From Denitrobaculum tricleocarpae (lineage in GTDB: Bacteria; Pseudomonadota; Alphaproteobacteria; Kiloniellales; Kiloniellaceae): a DNA stretch of 64,000 nt. Location: positions 19,779 to 83,778 of the forward strand of contig NZ_ML660066.1 of the NCBI RefSeq assembly GCF_007004665.1. Reading direction: 5' to 3'. Below the pieces are notes generated by a model. It had not been told where the DNA came from, did no database searches, and saw nothing but the letters and a program-made list of their open reading frames with translations. This document shows, in pieces, positions 10,053 through 21,078 of the stretch. A program made the position numbers and the translations under genes. The number at the start of each line of letters is the position of its first letter. Positions within the stretch are counted from its first letter, which is position 1.

Positions 10053-11476
10053 CCCGCTGCGCCTCCCTGATCTGAGAGTGCGTCCAGGGCTTTCGGGAGC
10101 GCGTGCGCCCAGGCGGTGATGTTGCCGGCGCCGAGACATACGACAAGGTCGCCCGGCTTCGCAATGTCACGGATCATTTCAGCAAGTGCGTCAGAGCTCG
10201 GCAAGGCTGAGACGTGGCGGTGTCCGCGATCACGCAAACCTTCCACGAGATCGTCCCGGCTCGCGCCCTCAATCGGTTGCTCCCCGGCTTCGTAGACATC
10301 GGCGACAATCACATGGTCGGCATCGTTGAAGCAGCTGCAGAAGTCTTCGAAAAGATCGCGCAGGCGGGTGTAGCGATGGGGTTGAACGACGGCGATCACC
10401 TGCGCGTCCGTTGCCTGGCGCGCGGCTTTCAGAACCGCCGAGATTTCGACCGGATGGTGGCCGTAGTCATCGATAATGGTCACGCCGCCTGAGACACCGG
10501 TCTTGGTGAAACGCCGTTTAACGCCGCCGAAGCTTGCAAGGGCCTCTCGGATCGCTTCGTCCGACATGCCCATCTCTTCGGCGACGGCAATCGCGGCCAG
10601 GGCGTTCAGAACATTGTGCTCTCCCACCATGGGCAACTTGCAGGCGCTGATGGTGCGGCTTTCCTCACCGCTGCGGCTGGTGATGATGACATCGAACCGG
10701 GTCTCGACTCCGGCAACGCTGAGCTCGGTCGCGCGGACATCTGCCTGCGGAGAGGTGCCGTAAGTCACCAAACGGCGATCCTGGATACGGCCGATCAGGG
10801 ACTGCACCACCGGATGGTCGATGCAGACAACGGCGAAGCCGTAGAAAGGAATGTTCTTCACGAAGGTTTCGAAGGCTTCGTGAAGGGCTTCGACCGAACC
10901 ATAGAAATCCAGATGTTCCGGGTCGATGTTGGTCACCACAGCGATCGTGGACGGCAGTTTGGTGAAGGTGCCGTCGCTCTCGTCGGCTTCCACCACCATC
11001 CAATCACCCGCGCCCAGACGTGCGTTGGTACCGTAGGCGTTGATGATGCCGCCGTTAATCACGGTGGGATCGAAGTCACCACCGTCGAGCAGGGCGGCGA
11101 CAAGGGACGTGGTGGTGGTTTTGCCGTGGGTGCCGCCGACGGCAACCGACCACTTCAGACGCATCAACTCACCGAGCATCTCGGCGCGCCGGACGATGGG
11201 CACGAACTTCTCGCGTGCGGCGGCGATTTCCGGATTCTCCAGCTTGATGGCGGAGGAGACCACCACGACCTTGGCATTCTCGACGTTTTCCGCCCGATGC
11301 CCGATCTTGATGTCGATGCCCATGTCGCGCAGGCGCTGGACGTTCGCGCTTTCCGCGATATCGCTGCCCTGAACCTGATAGCCCAGATTATGAAGAATCT
11401 CGGCGATGCCGCTCATGCCGATGCCGCCGATGCCGACGAAGTGAACGATGCCGATGTCGAGAGGCAGGACCTTCAT
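10049..11476 (-). CDS. murC: UDP-N-acetylmuramate--L-alanine ligase MurC
   Basis: MurC is the first Mur ligase and adds L-alanine to UDP-MurNAc with ATP. The 475-residue protein has an N-terminal UDP-binding Rossmann domain with [16 protein letters not shown]. The ATP loop is [10 protein letters not shown] (residues 114-123). The C-terminal Mur ligase domain includes [10 protein letters not shown]. Its ATG overlaps the murG TGA as ATGA at 11473-11476. Length and motif order are as in E. coli MurC. Confidence 0.98.
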   Translation of the reverse strand: MKVLPLDIGIVHFVGIGGIGMSGIAEILHNLGYQVQGSDIAESANVQRLRDMGIDIKIGHRAENVENAKVVVVSSAIKLENPEIAAAREKFVPIVRRAEMLGELMRLKWSVAVGGTHGKTTTTSLVAALLDGGDFDPTVINGGIINAYGTNARLGAGDWMVVEADESDGTFTKLPSTIAVVTNIDPEHLDFYGSVEALHEAFETFVKNIPFYGFAVVCIDHPVVQSLIGRIQDRRLVTYGTSPQADVRATELSVAGVETRFDVIITSRSGEESRTISACKLPMVGEHNVLNALAAIAVAEEMGMSDEAIREALASFGGVKRRFTKTGVSGGVTIIDDYGHHPVEISAVLKAARQATDAQVIAVVQPHRYTRLRDLFEDFCSCFNDADHVIVADVYEAGEQPIEGASRDDLVEGLRDRGHRHVSALPSSDALAEMIRDIAKPGDLVVCLGAGNITAWAHALPKALDALSDQGGAAG

Positions 11477-12672
11477 GCCGTGGCCTCCCTATTGGTGTTT
11501 TTGTTTTCAGCCGCGCGTTGCTCCGACTCCGCGGTGCTGGTGTCGCCGTTCAGGCTCTTGCCGGCCGTGCCCTGGAAGGTGCCGCAGACGACATCCGCCA
11601 GGCGGCCCGCCGCATTGTTCTCAGCGCAAGAGGCCGCGCCTTGAGAGGCTTGTTTGAGAAGGGCAGGCGTAGACAGCAGGCAACGCAGGCGTTGCGCCAG
11701 ACTCTCGGCGGTCAAGGTGCCCTGCGGCATCAGCCAGCCGCCGCCGGCGCTGGTCAAAGCCTGGGCATTGGCGGTCTGATGATTGTCGATCGCGTAAGGG
11801 TAGGGCACCAGGATTGCAGGCCTGCCGGCAGCGGCCAGTTCACAAACCGTCGAGGCGCCGGAGCGGCAGATGATCAGGTGCGCTGATTTCAGCCTTTCCG
11901 GCATGTCGCTGAAGAAGGCGGCCAGCTCGTGCTTCACGCCGCTGTCGTCGTACTCTTGCGTGACTCTCTCGATCTCGCCGCCGGGAACCTGCTGCATCAC
12001 CGCCAGACGTGCGCGCAGGCTTTCTGGTAGAAGCGCGACTGCGCCGGGGACCAATTCATTGAAGACCTTAGCGCCCTGGCTGCCGCCGATGACCAGCAGC
12101 CGGAAAACATCCGAGCCTTCCGGCGACTCGTAGGTCTCGGCGCCGACCGCGGCAATTGCCGCGCGGACCGGGTTTCCGGTACGCACGACCTTGTTCAGGT
12201 CGCTTTTCGAGATTGCATCCACTTTTTCGAAGGATGTCGCGATTGCGTTGGCGCGCCGTGCCAAGAGACGGTTCGCCCGCCCCAACACGGCATTCTGTTC
12301 GTGCAGGATGACCGGCTGACCCAGGTGCGCGGCTGCCAGGACCGTGGGAACGGAGGGATAACCACCGAACCCGACCACTGCATCAGGCCGTTGCGCTTTC
12401 AGGATCTTGCGCGCCTGCAGATAGCCGATGCCGAGTTGAATGACGCCTTTTACTTTCCGCAAGACTCCGCCGCCTGCGATACCTGCCGCAGCAATGCGTA
12501 GTGTTTTGACATTGGGCAGTTTGTTGCCGAAGCCGCCGCCGCGTTGATCTGTCACCAGAAGCACTTCGATGTCGCGGGCAAGAAGCTCCTGCGCCAGGGC
12601 TTCGGCGGGGAATAGGTGTCCGCCTGTGCCGCCGGCGGCAAGGATGACGCGGCGCGGGTTCTGCAACGTCAT
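11473..12672 (-). CDS. murG: MurG glycosyltransferase (lipid I to lipid II)
   Basis: MurG adds GlcNAc to lipid I on the inner face of the membrane, making lipid II. The protein is 399 residues from the ATG at 12672, with the N-terminal glycine loop [10 protein letters not shown] and [15 protein letters not shown]. The C-terminal UDP-GlcNAc site includes a GGSQGAK loop and [14 protein letters not shown]. The same frame stays open far upstream through ftsW sequence, but that part has no MurG similarity. The 12672 ATG overlaps the ftsW TGA as ATGA. The C-terminal ~20 residues are Glu/Lys/Asn-rich and unlike the core family. Confidence 0.97.
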   Translation of the reverse strand: MTLQNPRRVILAAGGTGGHLFPAEALAQELLARDIEVLLVTDQRGGGFGNKLPNVKTLRIAAAGIAGGGVLRKVKGVIQLGIGYLQARKILKAQRPDAVVGFGGYPSVPTVLAAAHLGQPVILHEQNAVLGRANRLLARRANAIATSFEKVDAISKSDLNKVVRTGNPVRAAIAAVGAETYESPEGSDVFRLLVIGGSQGAKVFNELVPGAVALLPESLRARLAVMQQVPGGEIERVTQEYDDSGVKHELAAFFSDMPERLKSAHLIICRSGASTVCELAAAGRPAILVPYPYAIDNHQTANAQALTSAGGGWLMPQGTLTAESLAQRLRCLLSTPALLKQASQGAASCAENNAAGRLADVVCGTFQGTAGKSLNGDTSTAESEQRAAENKNTNREATA

Positions 12673-13793
12673 ATCGCTTCCCCCATGCCAACCCGCCGCC
12701 GCGTCAGGGCAAGAACCATGCCCATCCCCATCGCCAGAGCGAGCAGGGAGGACCCGCCGTAGCTGATGAAGGGCAAGGTCATGCCTTTGGTGGGAATCAG
12801 GTGCAACGCGGAACCCATGTTGATCAGGGCCTGCAGGCCGAACTGCGCCAGCAGGCCGCTGCAGGCCAGCATGACGAAGAGGCTGCTTTCGCGCAGCATG
12901 TGCGTGAAGCCGCGCAGGACAACGAAGGCAAAGAGGCTGACGATCACCAGACAGGCGATAAGCCCCATTTCCTCGCCCGCGACGGCAAAGATGAAGTCTG
13001 AATGGGCATCGGGCAGATGCGCTTTTACGGTACCCTCGCCGGGACCTCGTCCGAAGAAGCCCCCATTCATGAAGGCTTCCATGGAGCGGTTGATCTGGTA
13101 GCGGTCGCCGGCGGATGGATCCATGAAGCCGTCGATGCGCGCCGCGACGTGAGGCAGGCTGAAGTATGCGCCGATCAGGGCAGCGATGCCGAGCGCGCCT
13201 AACAGGCCCACCCAGAGGATGGGCAGGCCTGCCAGGAAGAGCTGGATGCCGCCAATGGCTGTGATCAAAACGGTCTGGCCGAGATCGGGTTGAAGGAGCA
13301 GAAGCGAGACGATGACCAGCCAGATACCAACGGCAATCGGCAGTCCGGGCACACTCGGATCGTTCTTGGCCATTGCCAGGAACCACGCAATGGTGACCGC
13401 GAAGAAAGGCTTCACGAACTCGGATGGCTGCAATGAGAAGCCGGCGATGTTGAGCCAGCGTGACGCGCCTTTGATTTCCGTGCCGACCAGCAGGGTCAGC
13501 AGCAACAGCACCAGGGTGCAGAGCAATCCGATCACTGCGCAGCGGCGCACGCCGCGCGGGGAAAGCAGCGAGGCCCCGACGACGATCATCAGGGCAAAAG
13601 GCAGAAGAGCCAGTTGACGCTGGGCAAGCTGGAAGGACTCGATGCCGATCCGATCCGCAGCAGCGGGCGAAGCCGCCAGCATCAATACGCCGCCAAGCGC
13701 CATCAGAATGACCAGCGCGATCAGGGTCCAGCGATCGACCGTCCACCACCAACGTCCGAGGACAGATGTATCCGTGCGGGCGAAACTACTCAT
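12669..13793 (-). CDS. ftsW: Peptidoglycan polymerase FtsW (SEDS family)
   Basis: FtsW is the SEDS-family glycosyltransferase that polymerises septal peptidoglycan together with FtsI. The 374-residue protein has about ten hydrophobic segments. The conserved SEDS sequences GASRWLNIAGFSLQPSEF, FIFAVAGEEMGL and a C-terminal LPFISYGGSSLLA are present. It sits between murD and murG, with ATGA overlaps at both ends, so it is probably translated in step with them. Confidence 0.97.
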   Translation of the reverse strand: MSSFARTDTSVLGRWWWTVDRWTLIALVILMALGGVLMLAASPAAADRIGIESFQLAQRQLALLPFALMIVVGASLLSPRGVRRCAVIGLLCTLVLLLLTLLVGTEIKGASRWLNIAGFSLQPSEFVKPFFAVTIAWFLAMAKNDPSVPGLPIAVGIWLVIVSLLLLQPDLGQTVLITAIGGIQLFLAGLPILWVGLLGALGIAALIGAYFSLPHVAARIDGFMDPSAGDRYQINRSMEAFMNGGFFGRGPGEGTVKAHLPDAHSDFIFAVAGEEMGLIACLVIVSLFAFVVLRGFTHMLRESSLFVMLACSGLLAQFGLQALINMGSALHLIPTKGMTLPFISYGGSSLLALAMGMGMVLALTRRRVGMGEAI

Positions 13794-15238
13794 GCGGCAT
13801 CGCCTCCGACCGATTGACCAGCGGCACCGTCGTCGTTGGCAGGCTGCGATCCATGAAGTTCTGCCACTGCAGCCTTAAAGGCCGTGCCACGCGCTTCGAA
13901 ACTCGGGAACTGGTCGAAAGACGCACAGGCCGGGGAAAGCAGAACGACCGGGGAAGAGCCTTGCTGTGTATGAGCGGCTTTGGCCGCTGCGGCTGCAGCG
14001 CTCACCGCCTTCGCCAGGGTGCCGCAACGTTTCACGGGGAAACGTCCTTCAAGCACCGAGGCGAAGGCGGTTTCGGCTTCGCCAATCAGGAAGACTTCCG
14101 CGATGCGCGGGTAGAAACTCTCGAGACCGTCAAGGCCACCTTCCTTGGCGCGGCCGCCTGCGATCCAGTAAATCAGGTCATAGCAGGCAAGCGCGCGGGC
14201 GGCGGCGTCCGCGTTGGTGGCTTTGGAGTCGTTGACATAGCGCACGCCGTCGATCTCAGCCACCATCTCCTGCCGGTGCTCGAGGCCGCCGAAGGTCTTG
14301 AGGCCTTCGACGATCTGCACGCGGCTTACACCCAGCGTGACGGCCACGGCATAAGCGGCTGCCGCATTCTGTGCATTGTGCTCGCCTGGCAGGTTCGGAA
14401 GGTCACGAAGGTCAAGAACCTGCTCTTCGTCGCCTTGGCTGTTGTCGATCAGAATGCCACCAGCGACGTACACACCGTCCTTGACGGCGGAACTGCCGGA
14501 AATGGGAACGATGTTTTGCTCATTCGCTTCGGACAGGTCCTCGAAGATCTTGCGACAGGTATCGTCGTCTGTGCCGACGATTGCCGTGCAAGGCCGTGCC
14601 TGGCGATGAAATATCAGTTTCTTCGCTGCGACATAACCGTCGAAGCCACCATGCCGATCCAGATGATCGGGGCTGATATTCATGAGGACGGCGATGTCGA
14701 AGGTGATCGAACGGGTGATCTCAAGCTGATAGGACGACATTTCCAGAACGTAAATTCCGTCCTGGGTCAAGGCCTCCAATTCGAGCGCTGGAACACCCAG
14801 GTTGCCGCCGACCGCGACCGGGCGGCCCGCCTGCTTCAGGATATGCCCGATCAGGGTGGTCGTGGTCGATTTGCCGTTCGTGCCGGTGATGCCGACAAAG
14901 CGAACGCCCCGTTGCGCGCGGGCCAGAAGTTCGATGTCGCTGATGATTTCACAGCCGCTGTGACGCGCAAGCTCGACCACCTCATGGGGCGCCGGGAAGC
15001 TGTGGGGTATGCCGGGGGAGAGGATCAGGCTGACCGGCTGACTCCAGTCGCAGTCATGCAGATCGACAATCGGCAGGCCCTCGGAAGCGGCACGCTGCCG
15101 GCTGTCCTTGTTGTCGTCCCAGGCCCAGACCTCGGCTCCGGCGGAGCTCAACGCGCGCGCAGCCGAAAGTCCGGACTTACCGAGACCCAGCACCGCCACC
15201 GTCAAACCACCAAAGAAACCGAGATCGATCTGCGCCAT
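13790..15238 (-). CDS. murD: UDP-N-acetylmuramoyl-L-alanine--D-glutamate ligase MurD
   Basis: MurD adds D-glutamate to UDP-MurNAc-L-Ala. The 482-residue protein has the N-terminal UDP-substrate domain (VAVLGLGKSGLSAARAL) and the ATP loop GTNGKSTTT (residues 119-127). Central motifs include MNISPDHLDRHG and NDSKATNADA, and the C-terminal ligase domain follows. It starts four bases after the mraY stop and ends in an ATGA overlap with ftsW. It is somewhat longer than E. coli MurD (438), mostly through a tail and small inserts. Confidence 0.97.
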   Translation of the reverse strand: MAQIDLGFFGGLTVAVLGLGKSGLSAARALSSAGAEVWAWDDNKDSRQRAASEGLPIVDLHDCDWSQPVSLILSPGIPHSFPAPHEVVELARHSGCEIISDIELLARAQRGVRFVGITGTNGKSTTTTLIGHILKQAGRPVAVGGNLGVPALELEALTQDGIYVLEMSSYQLEITRSITFDIAVLMNISPDHLDRHGGFDGYVAAKKLIFHRQARPCTAIVGTDDDTCRKIFEDLSEANEQNIVPISGSSAVKDGVYVAGGILIDNSQGDEEQVLDLRDLPNLPGEHNAQNAAAAYAVAVTLGVSRVQIVEGLKTFGGLEHRQEMVAEIDGVRYVNDSKATNADAAARALACYDLIYWIAGGRAKEGGLDGLESFYPRIAEVFLIGEAETAFASVLEGRFPVKRCGTLAKAVSAAAAAAKAAHTQQGSSPVVLLSPACASFDQFPSFEARGTAFKAAVAELHGSQPANDDGAAGQSVGGDAA

Positions 15239-15242
15239 TATC

Positions 15243-16331
15243 TCACCTCAGCTTCAGGGTCGCGAGACCCACGATTGCGAGGATCATGGCAATGATCCAG
15301 AAACGGATGACGATGGTCGGTTCCGCCCAGCCCTTCTTTTCAAAGTGATGGTGCAGGGGTGCCATGCGGAACACCCGCTTGCCGGTCAGTTTGAAGGAGG
15401 CAACCTGCACGATCACCGACACGGTCTCCAGAACGAAGAGACCGCCAATGATCGCCAGCACCAGTTCGTGCTTGGTCACGACCGCAATGCTGCCGAGCGC
15501 GCCACCCATGCTCAAAGAACCGGTGTCGCCCATAAAGACCATGGCGGGCGGGGCGTTGAACCAGAGGAACCCGAGACTGGCACCCACCAGAGCAGCACAG
15601 AAGACCGCGAGTTCGCCGCTGCCGGGAACGAAATGCAGTTGAAGGTATTCCGCGAAGACGGAGTTTCCGACCAGATAGGCAATCAGTGCGAAACAGACGG
15701 CTGCGATCATCACGGGAACGATCGCCAGGCCGTCCAATCCGTCGGTCAGGTTCACGGCGTTGGACGAACCCACCATGACCAGGATCGCAAACGGCAAAAA
15801 GAACCAGGTGAGATTGATCAGAAGGCTCTTGAAGAAGGGCACCGCAAGATGGGTCGCCATAGTATCGGGGCTGAGCTGCATCACCCAGAAGGTCGCGGCG
15901 GCACCGATAATGATCTGCGCGATCAGCTTGACTCGGCCGGGGAGGCCTTTTGTGTTGCGCTGGGTGAGCTTGAGGTAATCGTCGACGAAGCCGATCATGC
16001 CGAAACCGCCGGTGACAAGCAGCACGGACCAGACGTAACCATTGGTCAAATCAGCCCAGAGCAGGGTTGAGACCGTGATCGCGATCAGGATCAGAAAGCC
16101 GCCCATGGTCGGCGTGCCCTTTTTGGTCAGCAGATGACCTTCAGGACCGTCTTCACGGATGGGCTGGCCTTCGCCCTGTTTGGATTTCAGCCAGGAGATG
16201 ATTCTCGGGCCTAGGATGAAGCTGATCACCAGGGCCGTGATCACCGCACCGCCGCTGCGGAACGTGAGATATCGAAAGAGATTAAAGACAAAGAAATCGT
16301 CGGACAGCGGGACGAGGAAATTAAAGAGCAT
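15243..16331 (-). CDS. mraY: Phospho-MurNAc-pentapeptide translocase MraY
   Basis: MraY transfers phospho-MurNAc-pentapeptide to undecaprenyl phosphate, giving lipid I. The 362-residue protein has about ten membrane segments. The catalytic Asp pair is in [17 protein letters not shown] is conserved, and [13 protein letters not shown] lies near the C-terminus. The frame extends 15 codons upstream, but the ATG at 16331 gives the family N-terminus and overlaps the 3' end of murF by 11 bases. It is followed four bases later by murD. Confidence 0.97.
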   Translation of the reverse strand: MLFNFLVPLSDDFFVFNLFRYLTFRSGGAVITALVISFILGPRIISWLKSKQGEGQPIREDGPEGHLLTKKGTPTMGGFLILIAITVSTLLWADLTNGYVWSVLLVTGGFGMIGFVDDYLKLTQRNTKGLPGRVKLIAQIIIGAAATFWVMQLSPDTMATHLAVPFFKSLLINLTWFFLPFAILVMVGSSNAVNLTDGLDGLAIVPVMIAAVCFALIAYLVGNSVFAEYLQLHFVPGSGELAVFCAALVGASLGFLWFNAPPAMVFMGDTGSLSMGGALGSIAVVTKHELVLAIIGGLFVLETVSVIVQVASFKLTGKRVFRMAPLHHHFEKKGWAEPTIVIRFWIIAMILAIVGLATLKLR

Positions 16332-17769
16332 CCTGGCCTCCCGTGCTTCCGGCTCCGCTGTCTGAACGGGAAGCACCCAATGCCTTCAATGCTTCGATCA
16401 CAACCGCCATGCGACTGCCCAAAGAACCCTTTACCAGAACGACATCTCCTTTTGCCGCCGCATCCGATACCAGCGGAGCCACAGCGCTTGAGTCTTCGGC
16501 ATGAACAGCCTGCATTTTGGTTGGCAGATTTTTATGAAGTGACTGCATGTGGCGGCCACAGGTAAAGACAAGATCGACCTTTGCCTCCACGAGCGGCTGA
16601 ACGAGATCGCTGTGAAGCTTGCCGGCCGTCTTTCCCAGTTCGAGCATATCGCCCAGAACCGCGATGCGGCGGCCACCCTTCTCCGGCGCGCTCTGTGCGA
16701 GGAGCGAAATGGCGGCGCGCACAGATGCCGGATTGGCGTTGTAAGCGTCGTCGATCAGCAGGAACTTACCCTTAGGGCCGTCGATGCGGTGGCGCTCGCC
16801 GCGTCCGGCCAGCGCCGAAAGGTCGCTGAGCGCGGCTGCGGCCCGCTTTACATCCGCCCCGGCGGCATGGACAGCGGTCAAAACCGCGAGCGTGTTCATC
16901 GCCCAGTGCTCGCCGGGCTGGCCCACGTGATAGCTCAACTCCTGCCCGCCGATGAGCGCCGTGACATCGCTGCCGTGCTCTCCGGCCGAGAACTTGATCA
17001 GGCGGCTATCCGCTTTTGCGTCCCGGCCGAAACTCACGATCGTTTTGACGCCTGTCTCTTTGGCACGCTTGACCAGATGATCGTAGAGGGCATTGTCGAT
17101 GTTCAGGATGGCGGTGCCGTCAGGTTTCAAAGATTCAAAGATCTCTGCCTTCGCATCGGCGATGGCTTCGAGGGATTCAAAGAACTCAAGGTGCGCGGCG
17201 GCAATCGTCGTGATGATGGCCACATCCGGCTTGACCAACCGCACCAGCTCCCGGATTTCGCCGGGGTGGTTCATGCCCAGCTCGAAGACCCCGTAGACGG
17301 TGTCGCGGGGCATGCGCGCCAGCGAGAGGGGAACACCCCAGTGGTTGTTGAGACTCTTTGCGCTCGCGAAGGTCGCCGCTTGCGGCCCCAGACAGCTGCG
17401 CAGCGCTTCCTTCGTGCCGGTCTTTCCAACACTGCCGGTGACCGCGATGAACTTTGCGGAGCTGCGGTCATGGGCCGCGGCACCGAGACGCCACAGCGCG
17501 CCGAGAGTATCGTCCACCAGAGACAGAGGGGCATCATCGTCGAGGTTCTCGGGACGCCGATGCACCAGAGCGCCGGCGGCGCCTTTGGCCAAAGCGTCAG
17601 CAACAAAGTCGTGACCGTCGAAGACCGGTCCCTGCAGGGCGATGAAGAGTTCGCCTGGCGCGATGGTGCGGGTGTTGATGGAAAGACCGCTGGCCTGCCA
17701 ATCGCGGGTGTTGGTGCCGCCGGTCGCCGAAGCAACTTCGTTCGAGGTCCAGAGTGGCTGAGTGTTCAT
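16321..17769 (-). CDS. murF: UDP-MurNAc-tripeptide--D-Ala-D-Ala ligase MurF
   Basis: MurF attaches the D-Ala-D-Ala dipeptide made by Ddl, completing the cytoplasmic pentapeptide precursor. The 482-residue protein shows the ATP loop [10 protein letters not shown] (residues 112-121). The central motif is [11 protein letters not shown], and the C-terminal domain contains [16 protein letters not shown], a MurF hallmark. It overlaps murE by ATGA at its start and mraY by 11 bases at its end. Confidence 0.97.
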   Translation of the reverse strand: MNTQPLWTSNEVASATGGTNTRDWQASGLSINTRTIAPGELFIALQGPVFDGHDFVADALAKGAAGALVHRRPENLDDDAPLSLVDDTLGALWRLGAAAHDRSSAKFIAVTGSVGKTGTKEALRSCLGPQAATFASAKSLNNHWGVPLSLARMPRDTVYGVFELGMNHPGEIRELVRLVKPDVAIITTIAAAHLEFFESLEAIADAKAEIFESLKPDGTAILNIDNALYDHLVKRAKETGVKTIVSFGRDAKADSRLIKFSAGEHGSDVTALIGGQELSYHVGQPGEHWAMNTLAVLTAVHAAGADVKRAAAALSDLSALAGRGERHRIDGPKGKFLLIDDAYNANPASVRAAISLLAQSAPEKGGRRIAVLGDMLELGKTAGKLHSDLVQPLVEAKVDLVFTCGRHMQSLHKNLPTKMQAVHAEDSSAVAPLVSDAAAKGDVVLVKGSLGSRMAVVIEALKALGASRSDSGAGSTGGQDAL

Positions 17770-19274
17770 CGAACCCCGCTCCCCTCCGGCTTGGGCGCGG
17801 CCGCCGCCGCGATCGCTTCGCGGGCGACATCCCGGTCATCGAAGGGATGAACCTCATCGCCGATTTTCTGGCCGCTCTCGTGCCCTTTGCCGGCGACCAC
17901 CAGAAGATCGCCCTCGGTCATGTCCCGGATCGCGCTGAAGATCGCTTCGCGTCGGTCGCCGATCTCGCGCCCATTAGGGGCTGCAGCCATCATCGCCGCG
18001 CGAATGCGGGCAGGATCTTCGCTGCGCGGATTGTCGTCCGTGATGATTGCGACATCCGCCAGGCGGTTCGAGACCTCGCCCATCATCGGGCGTTTCCCCG
18101 GATCGCGGTCACCACCACAGCCAACCACAACCCAGAGCCGCGCATCGCAGTGCGGACGCAGGGCGGTCAGGACGGTCTCAAGCGCATCAGGTGTGTGGGC
18201 GTAATCGACATAAACCGTGCCGCCCGCCGGGCTGTTGCCGACATATTCGACGCGGCCTGGAACGCCCGAGAGGGCCGGGACCGCTGAGATCGCGTCTTCA
18301 GGCTTAACGCCGCCGGAGATCACAAGTCCGAGGGCCGCCAGCAGATTCCAGGCTTGGAAAGACCCGGCGACCGGGAAAGTGACTTGATGCGCTTTGCCAT
18401 AAATCTCGATTGTGAGCCGCTGGCCAGCGGCGGTAGGTGTGCGTTCGATCAGCTTGATGTCCTGTCCTTCACTCCCGAACGAAAGGATGCGGAGATCGCG
18501 CCGCTCGCAGATCGCCGCAAGCTTCGCGAACTCTGGAATGTCGGCATTCAGAACCGCTGTGCCGCCTCGTACCAGGAGGCTGTCGAAAAGCCGGCATTTG
18601 GCCGCGAAGTACTGCGCCATGTCGCCGTGATAGTCGAGGTGATCCCGGGAGAGGTTCGTAAAGGCGGCTGCGGTGACGGCGACACCATCCAGACGGGACT
18701 GGTCCAAACCGTGACTCGATGCTTCCATGGCCAGGTGGTCGAAGCCGTCGCGCGCCAGTTCCGCCAGGCAACGCTGCAGCTCGACTGGGTCGGGTGTGGT
18801 CAGAGCCGCCGGCGCATTCGGCCGTTCCGGCTCGACACCCAGGGTCCCGAGACTGGCGGCCTCGTATCCCAGTTGCTGCCAGATCTGGCGCGTGAAAGTG
18901 GCGACTGAAGTTTTGCCGTTCGTTCCCGTAACGGCCGCGATCACATGGGGCTGAGACCCATAAAACCGCGCCGCCATGATGGCAATCGCACGGCGCGGGT
19001 TGTCATCCGTAACCAGACTGACGCTGCCGGCGTCGTCTTTCAATTCCGTACCGCTTGCCGCGAGGACCGCAACCGCACCCTGTTTCACGGCCTGACCGAT
19101 AAACTCACGACCGTCCACCTGAAAGCCAGGCAGGGCACCGAAGAGGTACCCTGGTTTAACCTGCCGGCTATCGATTGCCAGACCTGTGATTTCGACGTCG
19201 GGTCCCACCAGGGGCGGTGCGACCGAGTGCGGGTCTTGCTGCGGCCAATCTCTGGTCAGTTCACTGAGACGCAA
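17766..19274 (-). CDS. murE: UDP-MurNAc-L-Ala-D-Glu--meso-diaminopimelate ligase MurE
   Basis: MurE adds the third amino acid of the peptidoglycan stem. The DNPR motif at residues 414-417 is the established marker of the meso-diaminopimelate-specific enzyme, so the wall is expected to be the DAP type. The ATP loop is TGTNGKTS (residues 116-123). The protein is 502 residues. Translation appears to begin at a TTG (19274) with GGGAGG eight bases upstream; no ATG lies at a suitable place. The start overlaps the end of ftsI by 14 bases. Confidence 0.96.
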   Translation of the reverse strand: MRLSELTRDWPQQDPHSVAPPLVGPDVEITGLAIDSRQVKPGYLFGALPGFQVDGREFIGQAVKQGAVAVLAASGTELKDDAGSVSLVTDDNPRRAIAIMAARFYGSQPHVIAAVTGTNGKTSVATFTRQIWQQLGYEAASLGTLGVEPERPNAPAALTTPDPVELQRCLAELARDGFDHLAMEASSHGLDQSRLDGVAVTAAAFTNLSRDHLDYHGDMAQYFAAKCRLFDSLLVRGGTAVLNADIPEFAKLAAICERRDLRILSFGSEGQDIKLIERTPTAAGQRLTIEIYGKAHQVTFPVAGSFQAWNLLAALGLVISGGVKPEDAISAVPALSGVPGRVEYVGNSPAGGTVYVDYAHTPDALETVLTALRPHCDARLWVVVGCGGDRDPGKRPMMGEVSNRLADVAIITDDNPRSEDPARIRAAMMAAAPNGREIGDRREAIFSAIRDMTEGDLLVVAGKGHESGQKIGDEVHPFDDRDVAREAIAAAAAPKPEGSGVR

Positions 19275-21078
19275 GGCTGTGCCCTCCCGACCGTGCCGTT
19301 ACGTCAACCAGGAACTGTTCGATGCGGTCGTCGGCGATGTGGTCTTCGATCGGTTCGATCGAAACCAGGGGACCCATACGCTCGACCAAACGTTTGATGA
19401 CCGGTGCTGCAACCCACCCGCCTGTTGCGAAGCCATGGGTCCGCTTGATGCCTTTCGGTTCATCGATCATGGCGAAGACGACGTAGCGTGGATTTGTGAT
19501 AGGGAAGGCGCCGAGGAACGACGACATCCGTGCGTTCTTGACGTAACGGCCATCCCGGATCTTTTCGGCGGTCCCGGATTTGCCGCCAACCATGAAGCCC
19601 TCGGCGTTCGCTTTGCGGCCCGTGCCATGCAAGACCACCAATCGCATGAGCCGGCGAATTTGCTGAGATGTACGCTCGCTGATGACGCGGGTCGCGGGAA
19701 CCGTCTCGTCGTCGGAACGCTTTACCAGACTTGCCTGTTTCAGCTCGCCGCCGTTCACCAGCGCGCCGGCCGCGCGCACCAGCTGCAGAGGGCTCACGGC
19801 GATGCCATGGCCAAAGGAGATTGTCATGGTGTTCACGTCTCGCCATCTGTTGGGCAGGCGAGGGTGACCGATCTCCGAAATGTCGAATTTGGCAGGGCGG
19901 GTGAGGCCAAGGTTCGAGAGAAAGGCCTTCTGCTTGGAAGTTCCTGCTTCCATGGCCATGTGCACGGTGCCGATGTTGCTCGAATAGATCAGGATTTCCG
20001 GGATCGAGAGCCAGCGGTTCTTGGGTTTGTAGTCCCTGATCGTAAAGCGGCCGACCCGGATCGGGTCGCTTGTGTCATAGCCGTCGCTTATCCTGATGAT
20101 GCCTTCATCCAACGCCATCGCTGCGGTGAAGAGCTTGAAGACCGAACCCATTTCGTAAACGCCGAGCGTCGCCCGGTTAAAGCGCGCGTCGTCGACGGCG
20201 CTGCCGGCTTCGTTGGGGTTGTAGCTCGGCAGCGACACCATCGAGACGACTTCGCCGTTCTGCACGTCGTAGACCATGCCGGCAGCGCCGATCGCGCTGA
20301 ACTCCGCCATGGCGGCCGAGAGTTCTTCGGCCATGATGTGCTGAATTCGGACATCCAGGCTGAGCCGCAGCGGGTCGTCCGTGCCGTTCAGCATGTCGTC
20401 GAAAGACTGCTCGACGCCCGCCAAACCCTCGTTGTCGATCGAGGTAAAACCGACTGCATGCGCGGTCAGTGCGCCGTGCGGATAGAAGCGCCTTTGTTCG
20501 CGGCGGAAGTTCAGGCCCGGGATGCCAAGGCTGTTGATCTGTGACTGCTGACGCGGTGTCAGATGCCGCTGAAGCCAGACGAACTGCTTCCCGGACTTTA
20601 GTTTCGCGAGCAACTCCGCCCGCGACTTGCCCGGCAGAATTTTCTGCAGCTCGCGCGCGGCAAACTCGGCGTCGGGTACGAGACGCGCATCGGCGAAAAG
20701 CGAAGCGGTCGGAAGGCTGGTGGCGAGAATGACGCCGTTGCGATCGACAATATCGCCACGCACCGCGGTGCCGGGCAGGTTTTTCGCCGTCTGGCTGGAT
20801 GCTGTACGCGTATTGCCCTGCAGCAGAGTGAGATCGACAAGCCGAACGCCGATCGCGAAGAACGCCACGGAGATGACCAATCCAGTCGCGATCAGACGGG
20901 TTTTGCCAACCTCCAACGCCTGCTTCACGGTTCCATCCAGAACCGTGTAGGCGGAGTGATCGATGTGCCGGTCCAACCCGCAGGGATTGCAGGCTGCGCC
21001 CGTTTGTTCGGTATCGGATGCGGCGCGTGTCTTGCCGCGGCCGTCGAGGCGGTCCGAGGGGTTGACGTGGATTGTCAT
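19261..21078 (-). CDS. ftsI: Septal peptidoglycan transpeptidase FtsI (PBP3)
   Basis: FtsI cross-links septal peptidoglycan and is the partner of FtsW. The 605-residue protein has a cytoplasmic tail, a membrane segment (LIATGLVISVAFFAIGVRLV) and a PBP dimerisation domain. The transpeptidase motifs are S312-V-F-K, S366-S-N and K500-S-G-T. The cytoplasmic tail is about 55 residues, longer than in E. coli. Its ATG overlaps the ftsL stop as ATGA, and murE begins inside its last codons. Confidence 0.97.
   Translation of the reverse strand: MTIHVNPSDRLDGRGKTRAASDTEQTGAACNPCGLDRHIDHSAYTVLDGTVKQALEVGKTRLIATGLVISVAFFAIGVRLVDLTLLQGNTRTASSQTAKNLPGTAVRGDIVDRNGVILATSLPTASLFADARLVPDAEFAARELQKILPGKSRAELLAKLKSGKQFVWLQRHLTPRQQSQINSLGIPGLNFRREQRRFYPHGALTAHAVGFTSIDNEGLAGVEQSFDDMLNGTDDPLRLSLDVRIQHIMAEELSAAMAEFSAIGAAGMVYDVQNGEVVSMVSLPSYNPNEAGSAVDDARFNRATLGVYEMGSVFKLFTAAMALDEGIIRISDGYDTSDPIRVGRFTIRDYKPKNRWLSIPEILIYSSNIGTVHMAMEAGTSKQKAFLSNLGLTRPAKFDISEIGHPRLPNRWRDVNTMTISFGHGIAVSPLQLVRAAGALVNGGELKQASLVKRSDDETVPATRVISERTSQQIRRLMRLVVLHGTGRKANAEGFMVGGKSGTAEKIRDGRYVKNARMSSFLGAFPITNPRYVVFAMIDEPKGIKRTHGFATGGWVAAPVIKRLVERMGPLVSIEPIEDHIADDRIEQFLVDVTARSGGHSLASQ

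Noticed and set aside
12673..13752. N-terminal extension of MurG by about 360 residues
   Set aside because: The extra frame lies inside ftsW, has no similarity to any domain and is out of keeping with the family length; the ATGA overlap start at 12672 is clear.
13766..15295. Long open frame of 509 codons on the plus strand antisense to murD
   Set aside because: It mirrors murD codon structure, has no recognisable domain or Shine-Dalgarno, and the minus-strand MurD motifs are all intact.
16549..17850. 433-codon open frame antisense to murF
   Set aside because: Same antisense artefact; no family similarity is visible and murF is complete.
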